A stretch of DNA of 64,000 nucleotides from Biomphalaria glabrata (Eukaryota; Mollusca; Gastropoda; Planorbidae): NCBI RefSeq assembly GCF_947242115.1, contig NC_074720.1, forward strand, positions 44,233,529-44,297,528, read 5' to 3'. The notes beneath the pieces were generated by a model. The model saw only the letters and a program-made list of their open reading frames with translations. It was not told the origin of the DNA and did no database searches. Of this stretch, positions 20,435 through 29,700 are shown in pieces. Each line of letters opens with the position of its first letter. Position 1 is the first letter of the stretch. The position numbers and the translations under genes are program-made.

Positions 20435-21275
20435 AAATCCCTGGTCTCGTTCAAAGCCTAACCGCTAACGCTAGATCTCACCTGACTTCGAATTCATCCA
20501 TTGTTTCTCCCATGACGCGCTGCATTCACTCGGCGGGAAAGTTTAATATTTAAATTGATCAAACTGGCAAGCGATGTTGCCATGGATACATAATTGCAGT
20601 TGAAAGAATGAGCGTCAAGAACTTGTTTAAATTTACGAAGCCTTCTGTTATTGAAGCCCTTTGTGCAATCCTTTCTATTTGTTCTAAACTGTTCCGAGTT
20701 TCATATTGATTTACTCCTATTTCAAATCAGATTTTGAAGTTGTTTTATTTTCTCACTATTCTGTTCGATTCATCATGTCTCCCATAACGTCTGCGGTTCT
20801 TTCAAAAATCTTTGACTCTTCACTTTTTTATATAGACAAGTTTACTCATTAAGACGTTGGGTTAGAGATTATGTGAAAAAAAAATAAGGGTCCATGATTT
20901 AGAGAGTAACTGAATACGCTCGATAGAAATCTTAATCACAAGGTCACACTTCTTACCAGAAGTAGATTCCTTTACTCTCTAACACATGCACACAAATTTG
21001 CTAACAAATTATACGCAACGCTTTCGTGTTTGAACTTTAACCTTGTTTACAGACAAGGCAAAGTTGAAGGTGTCGTATTAGATATCTAAATCTTAAGGAC
21101 ATAAGTTAAATATGAGATTATTTCATTAAAAACTATAAATTTCGTTCGCAAATCAATGCGAGTAATGCTTCCCTTGATTTCAAGTGAATTTAACATTCAA
21201 TAAAGTCTGTGAAAACACACTGAGAGACTTTGTTGGTCCAGACATGTCTTTGTTTAAGTTTTATCTGCCTTAAGT
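20435..21275. other. No recognised feature
   Basis: AT-rich intergenic DNA. No coding frame, RNA gene or named repeat was seen. Confidence 0.3.
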
Positions 21276-21279
21276 TCAT

Positions 21280-21480
21280 TTATTTCTAGTCCAAGGTTAA
21301 CGAGAGTTTGATGTGACCAGCACACACACACACACAAAACCGGCTGCACTTTTATTTAAGTTAACGCCAGTTACCCATTTAACTCTGGGTGGACTCGGAG
21401 ATTTCAGTTCAGACCACCAAAAATTAAATCCATGACCACTGGATTGGTAGCCGATCAGTTAATTACTCCCCGCCTCTCCT
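21280..21480 (-). mobile_element. SINE family 2 copy, diverged
   Basis: Inverted relative to 43535: TTAACGAGAGTTTGATGTG, a (CA)n insert, GGGTGGACTCGGAGATTTC and ACTGGATTGGTAGCCGATCA. Confidence 0.55.
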
Positions 21481-21484
21481 CCTC

Positions 21485-22450
21485 CCCGTTCTATCTAATC
21501 TAGGAACTATTCTCGAATTAAAGTCCAATAAATTGGTCCAATGGTGTTACAAGTTCTGAGTCTTTATGTGTTTCAGGCTTTAAGAATACATTCTACTAAC
21601 AAAATGCTGTTGAATCTGAGACACATTATACACATTGTAACCTTTGGCTTACAAATGTTATTTAAATATTTAATAAAGTTTTATAGTGTTTGACTGAGTT
21701 TACCTAGTGTGAAAATATTGTCCTAGCTTGACCCGACCGCATTATTTGAGACCTTTATGCAAATATAAAACAATAAAACAATCAACATTTTTTTTTTCTA
21801 TTTTTATTTTTTATTAGCAAACTAACTTATGTCGTGAAACTAGTGCGTAATGAAATATAATAATAGAGCTTCATAATCAAAGGCCTACATTCTGTAACAC
21901 TGGAATGTTAGCATAACACTAAGGCATTCTATGGAAAACAAGCTGGCTCCATCTGTTCAATATATCAATATCTATACGAAATGATAAAGTCTATAAATAA
22001 CAATGAGCAGGTAAAACAATATCATTCAATGGAATAGTTTCCCACAATTCATAGAAGCAGACGATCAGAGAGTTCTATTCATACTCTATAATGTTTTTTA
22101 AGAACATGACAAATAATGATCCGAAACAATTTTAAAAATTTAAATGAAGGTTAAAATCATCTGGTAAAATGTTCTCTGTTAGGTATGAATGCAGTGGCGG
22201 ACTCGGATTGCAGCAAAAGACACCCATTAGGGTGACAAGGTGTAACACTAGAGTGAACAAAAGATAATTTTTCGCAAAAGCAGGCAATTTGAGACAGTAG
22301 CGAGAATTCTCCATCTCATCTTGTGATTACCCACGTGACATGAAGTTTTGTTTCAAATTCTCTGAAATAGGGTGTTGTTTTGATTTTATAATAATAATAA
22401 TAATTTAATTTATAATGTAGGCTAAATGCGCTATGATAACATAACTTAAA
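21485..22450. other. No recognised feature
   Basis: AT-rich intergenic DNA with a short (AAT)n at about 22388. No supported gene. Confidence 0.3.
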
Positions 22451-22456
22451 CACGAG

Positions 22457-22603
22457 AGCTTGCCAGAGCTAGCCAGGAAAACCAGTGTCTTGGCAGAATT
22501 TAAGTCATTGGTTAATATGCATGACTAAATGCATGACGCGTAGGACGTAATCATCTTCTTTTTTGAAGTAACGTCTGTATTATATAAGATAAGATAAGAT
22601 AAG
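22457..22603 (+). mobile_element. Family A LINE 3' end with (TAAGA) tail
   Basis: It spans CCAGAGCTAGCCAGGAAAAC to ATGACGCGTAGGACGTAATC and TTTTTGAAGTAACGTCTGTA, then five AAGAT units. This is the clearest tail repeat of the family. Confidence 0.85.
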
Positions 22604-22609
22604 ACGAGA

Positions 22610-22815
22610 GCTAAAATGACAAACTAGGGTAAAAAGTTTTGAACAGATAGATCTTACTGTTCCTCTTGAACGAAGTGAAGCATGTCTGAGATCAATGGGG
22701 AATGAGTTCCAAACCTTTGATCTATGTTCTGAAAAAGCCCGCAGACCGTAGATATTGAGAGACAAACGTGGCACGACAAGAGTCCACGGAGCGCTGGGCT
22801 CTCTGGTGGACCTAT
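22610..22815 (-). mobile_element. LINE ORF2 extreme C-terminal fragment
   Basis: The minus strand reads VPRLSLNIYGLRAFSEHRSK, then VWNSFPIDLRHASLR. The pattern YG-R-FS ... WN-LP-xLR is the common end of CR1/L2-type ORF2 proteins. Confidence 0.65.
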
Positions 22816-23125
22816 GGAGTGATCAGTTGACTAAGATACAATGGCATTTCTTTGTAATAGATGACAAAGTATGGTCGAATTGTAGTCGATTCTAACATTC
22901 ACTGGAAGAAAATAAAGAGAGAAGAAGCAGAAATGCGTCTTGTTTTCCGTACCAGCTAGCACCGCATTGCAGTTGTCAGGGCTGGAATAGTACATATGCC
23001 ATAGAGAGAGTCTTCTCAATGACATTTTGACTTATAGCGTTACGCTCTTCATAAACATTTACCCGTCCTGCTTGACCATCACTTTATCAATAACTACATC
23101 TTAAGGCCACTAGCGCACTGTACGG

Positions 23126-24468
23126 CAGCGGTTCTCAACCTTTTTAGCTCCGCGACCCCTTAATACAATTTTTCACTTGGCGGCGACCCCCCCAAACCAT
23201 AAATTCTCATTCGTTTCATTTCAAGAAGTTTGCATAGGAACTAATCTTTATGATCGCTATTATGTTTATGTCTCAAGAAATAAACAGTAAATGTGAACAC
23301 TTTATTACGTCTTTGGATTTCTCTATTTGGAGGCCTAATATTGGTGTATGGGTCAGATATCATATTTCCTAAATTGCCTGATTGATAAAATCAGAAGACA
23401 TGTCATTTTTTTTCTCCTGTGAACAGTCTCGTTAGATAATGAAATTGCACTAAGTGTAGTTACAAATTTGGCTCCATTCATAACTCGAGCAATTTAACCC
23501 CTGGCAATATTAACTCTTCGCAATGGTGTGAGGTTTCATGGCTCTAGCAATGATGAGAGCCACCAAATAAAAAGCTTCAAGGGCTGCTATGTTTTAATTA
23601 TGCTACTTGCCTCCTTGGTCAAGTCTGGATTTCTTGACTTTACCGACCTCAAAACTAAAATACTGGATGTATTTATCCGCAAAGCTCGGAGGTTTATCTG
23701 CCTCGTACATACGGCAGAGAGAACTTATTTGTCACCACCCACTTTTTTAGTTTATTTTATCGATGCTTGACGATCGTTGTGTGATTATATCTAAGTCATG
23801 TCCCTATCCGCCATTACTACAAATGTAAATGCAGACCAACCATGGTGCACATACCAACCAGGGTGCACATACCAACCAGGGTGCACATACCAACCATGGT
23901 GCACATACCAACCATGGTGCACATATCAACCATGGTGCACATACCAACCATGGTGCACATACCAACCATGGTGCACATATCAACCATGGTGCATATATCA
24001 ACCATGGTGCACATACCAACCATGGTGCACATACAAACCATGGTGCACATACCGTACACATACCAACCATGCTGCACATATCAACCATGGTGCACATACC
24101 AACCATGGTGCACATACCAACCATGGTGCACATACAAACCATGGTGCACATACCGTACACATACCAACCATGCTGCACATATCAACCATGGTGCACATAC
24201 CATGGTGCTCATACCAACCATGGCGCACATACCAACCATGGTACACATACCAACCATGGTACACATACCAACCATGGTGCACATATCAACCATGGTGCAC
24301 ATACCAACCATGGTGCACATAGGCTTGGTACAACACGTTCAAAACGAACATAAAAACTTCCGTTCAAAAATAGCCAAAAGAAAAAAAAATTCGACGGTCT
24401 TATGCGGCCCCTGGCAAATGGTCATTCGACCCCCAAATGGGTCGCTACCCACAGGTTGAGAACCCCTG
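23126..24468. mobile_element. hAT-like element with terminal repeats and perfect 8-bp target duplication
   Basis: Ends CAGCGGTTCTCAACC and GGTTGAGAACCCCTG are near-perfect inverted repeats, of the Charlie/MER5 kind. Flanks CTGTACGG (23118-23125) and CTGTACGG (24469-24476) are identical. The inside carries an 80-codon plus-strand frame at 23528-23770 with no recognised transposase motif, and an 18-bp minisatellite at 23829-24322. Non-autonomous. Confidence 0.9.
23829..24322. repeat. Minisatellite, 18-bp unit, about 27 copies, inside a hAT element
   Basis: The unit is ATACCAACCATGGTGCAC, combining the palindromes CCATGG and GTGCAC. Variants include AGGGTGCAC, ATATCAACC and GTACACATACC. A block of about 104 bp, including GCACATACCGTACACATACC, appears twice (from about 24020 and from about 24124). 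As 18 is a multiple of three and the unit lacks stops in several frames, long meaningless frames run on both strands. Confidence 0.95.
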
Positions 24469-24479
24469 CTGTACGGTTT

Positions 24480-25078
24480 TAGGCGACTGTTAATTTTAGT
24501 AGCATGACACGACTGTGTCCTAACAGACATTTGATCGTCACGGTGTAACATGAAAAAGGTCCCATACGTTTGTTACATCTTCAGCCGTAGGTTTTTTTTG
24601 TATTACGGTTTAACCGTGTAGTCTGCAAGCGGCCTTAGTCTGAAAGTACTCTCGTTGATTCAGTGAATGTAATTTGGGGGGCGGGGGGGGGGGAGGGTGC
24701 AAGTTGCCGTAACCAAACCGGGTGACTCCACGTCTAGTGACGCCTCTGAATTAAATTCACAAAGTATATAGTACTTTCCAAAGAATCAGTGGCAGCTTGT
24801 TAAATTGCGTCAATCAGAAGTGATATAACATTAACAACCAAACATACACATTAATTAACATTGGTATAATTTAACAATAATATTAACAACTATTGTGGAT
24901 AGAAGCGACATTTCACAATTACCAGCCCATTCGAATTCGTGGTCCATATTTCTTCTGCGGCTGTTTATTTTCTATTATTCTCTTAAATTTACAATTTCAT
25001 CTCATATCATCCCCAATATGTTTATCCAGGCCGCTGTTTATTTTAAATGTCAATTTATTTATTTTAAATTGTTGAAAC
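24480..25078. other. No recognised feature
   Basis: Intergenic DNA with a G run near 24680. No supported gene. Confidence 0.3.
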
Positions 25079-25086
25079 GTGCAAGA

Positions 25087-25547
25087 CAGGGGCGGACTGA
25101 GTGTCAAAATCGGCCCGGGCATTTCCATACAATCGGGCCCATAAATTACCTATCATGTGATGGGCATCCAAATATAGGCCTACCTGTCCTCAAAATCATT
25201 ATGTTAAGTTTGAGTGTCGATAGTTGTGAGCGCCGTATTTGAAAAAGGGCCTTATGTTGCTTTTTAATAGCCCAGGGTGAAGCCAACTACTAGTAGCGCT
25301 GTCTACGGATGTAGGCTATTACGTTATCTCGGAAAGTTTACTAGAACAAATTAGTATTACACTGTAGAGTGATTTCTTTTAAATGCGATACTCAAATGTC
25401 CGCTTTTTTTAAAGAGAATATTATAAAACCTTAATCAATTTAATACTTAGTGGCATCGATGCGGACCTTTCGATGGCCCAACCGGCCCATTTGGGTACCG
25501 GCCCACCGGGCATTTGCCCAGAAGCCCATATAGCCAGTCCGCCCCTG
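25087..25547. mobile_element. Non-autonomous hAT element with perfect 8-bp target duplication
   Basis: It begins CAGGGGCGGACTGAG and ends CAGTCCGCCCCTG. GTGCAAGA flanks both sides (25079-25086 and 25548-25555). The same family is inserted in the reverse orientation at 46833-47328. No coding frame. Confidence 0.92.
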
Positions 25548-25555
25548 GTGCAAGA

Positions 25556-25970
25556 TTGAAACAAAGTTTCTCTGGGGGGGGATGTTTATATATAATAAGC
25601 AGTATTATTTATACAAAGAGTCATAGTTCTCTGCCCTTGTTAAGTCGACTGAAAAAAAAAATCGTAATATTACCTATGGTCTCTTTGGGGCTACATTGAG
25701 TTGACAACTTACCCTTTATAGGCCTAAGCCTGTACAGAGCTGTCAGTGAGTTGAACAAATATAGGCCTAGTTACAGTGAGCTATAGGTGTGTCTAAACAA
25801 ATGACCTTAGGGTCGGTCTGTCGGTAAGTCTAGAAGTGAGTTGAACAAATAAAAGTAACAGGAGAATAATGGTGGGTGGAAAATACCTTAACAGATAAGA
25901 CTATTTGTTAAAAGTTCCACTTTCAGACCTTGCGATATGTGGGGCAGATGTAAAAAACATATGTTTATGT
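25556..25970. other. No recognised feature
   Basis: Intergenic DNA with imperfect direct repeats around AGTGAGTTGAACAAATA (25746 and 25836). Nothing else seen. Confidence 0.3.
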
Positions 25971-25971
25971 A

Positions 25972-26180
25972 CCCCAGGGTTAACGAGAGTGTCATGTGGC
26001 CAACCGCTTTTTTTTTTACTCAACTTATGTCAGTTACCCATTACAGCTCAGAGTCTCAGGACGGACTCAGAGGCGCCCTAAAGATCTCAAAAGTATAAAT
26101 CCTTGTCTTCACCAGGAATCGAACCCGAGAGCCCAGGTTTGGGAAGCCAAGCATTTTACGACTCATCCACCATGCCTCAA
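25972..26180 (-). mobile_element. SINE family 2 copy
   Basis: Inverted copy: GGTTAACGAGAGTGTCATGT, GACGGACTCAGAGGCGCCCT, CTTCACCAGGAATCGAACCC and CATTTTACGACTCATCCACC. It lies just downstream of the lectin 3' end. Confidence 0.8.
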
Positions 26181-26304
26181 CTATTTTAAAAATTTAACCA
26201 AATATATCGTCGTTTGTCTTAGATTATATTCTTAATCTAAAAGTGACAATAAAATGAATAGATGTAAGGAAAAAGGTTAAACTTATTTAAAAACACAAGT
26301 TGAA

Positions 26305-26430
26305 CATATTTTTTAAGTCTAAATTGTTTCCAGTTCAAGTCTAAATTAGTTCAAATTCATATCTAAATTAATTCAAATTGAAGTCTAAATTATTTTAGAA
26401 ATAGACTAAATTATTTTTAAAACAGGACTT
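26305..26430. repeat. Degenerate 22-bp tandem repeat in the lectin 3' flank
   Basis: Five units around TTCAAGTCTAAATTAGTTCA, variably changed. It may lie in the 3' UTR of the lectin mRNA. Confidence 0.7.
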
Positions 26431-26466
26431 AATTAGCTCAAAAGTTTTGCTAAAAGCTGTGCAGGC

Positions 26467-26708
26467 TTAACATCTTGGTTGGATCGCCGTGTACATGACA
26501 GAGTTCAAGCTGACACTCAGGGAGCACGAGGTGTTGAAGACTAGTGGAAGACACTGAGATGAAGTCCGAGTGAACTGGAACCCAACGCACTCTTTCAACT
26601 TGGAACACGCCCATGCACAATCTAATCTTCTAGCAGTGGTGAGCGGAGTTAAGGGGCAGCAATTCTTGCAAGCACTTGTTCTACCGTAATACACTGGCTT
26701 TTTTAGAT
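26467..26708 (-). CDS. Lectin exon 5: Cys-rich PAN/apple-like C-terminal domain and stop
   Basis: The acceptor is tctcccttag. The exon starts with AT, which joins the G left by exon 4 to make Asp152, and ends with TAA at 26467. Its 79 residues contain nine cysteines, with ACKNCC, then CAWACSKLKECVGFQF, then SSQC. This is the spacing of PAN/apple domains, which mediate protein or carbohydrate contacts. The assignment rests on the cysteine pattern only. The 3' flank (about 26305-26430) carries five degenerate copies of a roughly 22-bp repeat. Confidence 0.8.
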
Positions 26709-29700
26709 CTAAGGGAGACAAAAAGTCAAATACATAGGCTATAACCATAGACATATATAAATAGACAAAACTACACTGCCTCCTTATTTACAATATATAT
26801 AGGTTATGGCTGAAATAGATATGAATACTTCACTTTTATACTGCTCATAAATGCTGTTTAATAAAGTACACAAACTTGCAAGTCACACATTTTCGTTTCA
26901 TAAAACTCTTTAATCGGCCAGTCTATATTTATTTATGTCTATGGCTACAACATAACACTGCTAATTTTAGTCTTTATTTACTATATATTTATTACAATGT
27001 TATGAAATTGAAAACCTCTGGTCGACATAGATGTTAGAAAACACACAAGATGACTTTTTAGATTTATATATGTTTTTTATACAAATTTTACTGCATTTGT
27101 AGTAGATGAAAGGAAAGCTCATAGTAAACTATTCATCATCATCATCAAACTCCATTAGAGTGAGGGCTTGAGAGGCTCAAATCCTCTCTTGCAAAAGCCC
27201 TGGACAGAAACCCTGCTGTCTTGCGTAGTGCATGAATGTCGCCATACAGGTCGAGAATTTTGGGTTTCCCAGACCTGTCGAGACGGAGATCAGCAAGTCT
27301 GGGGCAGTCAAACAGAATATGAGGCACGGTTTCCTCTTCTTCCCCGCAGCGGGGCCTCCATATTAAAAATCATGTCCCGGGGCCTCCATAAAAATCATGT
27401 TCTGGGGCCTCCATAAAAATCATGTCCCGGGGCCTCCATAAAAATCATGTCCCGGGGCTTCCATAAAAATCATGTCCCGGGGCCTCCATAAAAATCATGT
27501 CCCGGGGCCTCCATAAAAATCATGTCCCGGGGCCTCCATAAAAAATCATGTCCCGGGGCCTCCATAAAAATCATGTCCCGGGGCCTCCATAAAAAATCAT
27601 GTCCCGGGGCCTCCATAAAAATCATGTCCCCGGGCCTCCAGTAGCTATGTGCATTACATCGTAGGATTGTTGTGCGTAGTCAGAGCCGGACTTAGGTAAG
27701 GGCAGGTGGGGCTTCAGCCCTGGGGGACTTCACAAGAAAGACTTTAAAAGAGATAAATGTATATCCGAATTTCGACGAGGCAGAAACCTTGTTACGTTTT
27801 TATTCCCCTTATCTTACACCTTTTTTACGACTTAAAAAAAATGTCGTGGCAGAGAAGTGGAGCATGATGGGAATAAGTAAATTCACGACATTGAGTCTAC
27901 CCAGAGCCTTAGCCTCCTCAAACTCAAAAATATACACTTTTTTAAAACTAAAATATGCATATTAAATATTTTTCAAACGGAAAGTGAGATTAAATTTTCA
28001 ATAGCTATTCTTTCTTCTAAAATATGACATGCTTTCAGATGTAAGTATATGTGGGAAGCGTGGTCGAGATGCGAAGTGCGCTTGAACTTGGCTCGAGGTT
28101 CGACACCCGACTCGGGCAGAGATTCCCCCCCCCCCCCTTCCCCATCTGGTCCACAAATGAGATAGGACTGTAGCGCTCTGAGCATGCTATAAGCATGAAA
28201 GTAGAGCTATATAAAAGCTATAATAAATAAAGTATTCCTATTCGTATACATTTAAACATTTCGAAAATTTGTAGGGACCTCCAATCCTGTCTCGGGGCCT
28301 CCATAAAAATCCTGTCCCGGGGCCTCCATAAAAAATCCTGTCCTGGGGCCTCCATAAAAAAAATCCTGTCCCGGGGCCTCCAAGAAAATCATGTCCCGGG
28401 GCCTCCAAGAAAATTATGTCCCGGGGTCTCCACATACTTAAATCCAGCCCTGTACGCAATATCGGGAAGAATGGGGAAGTCATCGGGCCTTTGTCTTGGT
28501 CAAAGACCTACTCTGGTCCACTCTTTGCTGCAATTCAATCATTTTCTCCGTTGTCGTTGTCTAGCTCTCGCACTTTGTACTGCTTTATGTTTGTGATGTC
28601 GGTTGGCAAAATATGTAGGTCACAGCTGGGACTGCGTAGCCACGGGAAATACTGCATTCCTCACTGATCTTCGGACTCGAAGACTAGCCTTATTATTATT
28701 ATTATTACTATGTTTGTGAAAGACTGCTGCTTGGTCGTGTGGTATGCGCTTTGGGCTGTCGTTTTGGTGTTTTAGACGGTTCCGGGCTCGAACTCTGCCC
28801 GACGCGTCGTCCTGCGGGCGGCTTAGACTAGGATGTAATCAACTTCGAAATCTGATGGGACATCCGAAACATTTAAAAGTTTTTACAAAACACTTTACAA
28901 AACTTGCTACTCTACCAAATCGTCAACTATAGTGTTACGTCTGCCTATCTTTGTCTCTCTCTCTTTGGCTGCCTGGTCGTGCGGTTTGCGCGCTGGACTG
29001 TCGTTCGGATTTATCGACGGTCGAGGGTTCAAACCCTGCCCGCTCCCATCCCCCGTCGTCCTGCGGGAGGTTTGGACTAGGAAGTAAACTATCTTCAACT
29101 CTGAAGGAACATCCGAATTATGTAAAACATTTTACAAACATTTTACTCTCTTCATGTTTGTTTTTCTAAAGCTACGTGTAGACAGATAAGTCACAGCAAC
29201 TTAAAGGAGTGGGAGAAGTCAATTTGCGTGGTACTTGACTGCTATATCTCTCGTACTAAATAAGCTGAACACTGTACAAACGTATCACCAAAAGACTGAC
29301 TTTACACATTTCTGAACTGTAGTGAAAATAACAGTGTAACTCTCTCATCATGCAGGTTTTACTTAAGCTTCAAGCTAAACAAAAAAAAAAAAAAAAAAGC
29401 GACTATTGTCAGTTTGCTCGTGAAAGTTGCCTGGTCATGTCCACTCGATGTATAACAGTTCTTTGTCGATTGTCCGTTCTTTTGTTACCCTTTTGTGACC
29501 TCGGCCAATGTGTTGACCCAGCCATGCATGGTCACCCCAACTCGCGCCGTGAGTTCAGTCATAAAAAATATTGAGGGCACCTCTCCAGTTCTGCTCTGTG
29601 TATAGAATAAGCTGTTGAAGGAAACAACTTATTAGCGGGAGCGGGGGCCTCGATCCATCTCCAGAAATCCGCGAAATAAAATTAAGTTCATAATTTTACA

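Larger units (their letters stand above)
27681..28453. mobile_element. hAT-like element holding a minisatellite and a SINE
   Basis: The left end is CAGAGCCGGACTTAGG and the right end ACTTAAATCCAGCCCTG, a good inverted pair. Flanks TGCGTAGT and TACGCAAT agree at five of eight positions, so the target duplication is old or absent. It contains a family 1 SINE (28053-28230) and the minisatellite at 28275-28436. Confidence 0.6.

Noticed and set aside
23804-24459. Long open frames on both strands over the 18-bp repeat
   Set aside because: They exist only because the unit length is a multiple of three and lacks stops; the text is pure repetition and there is no promoter or splice context.
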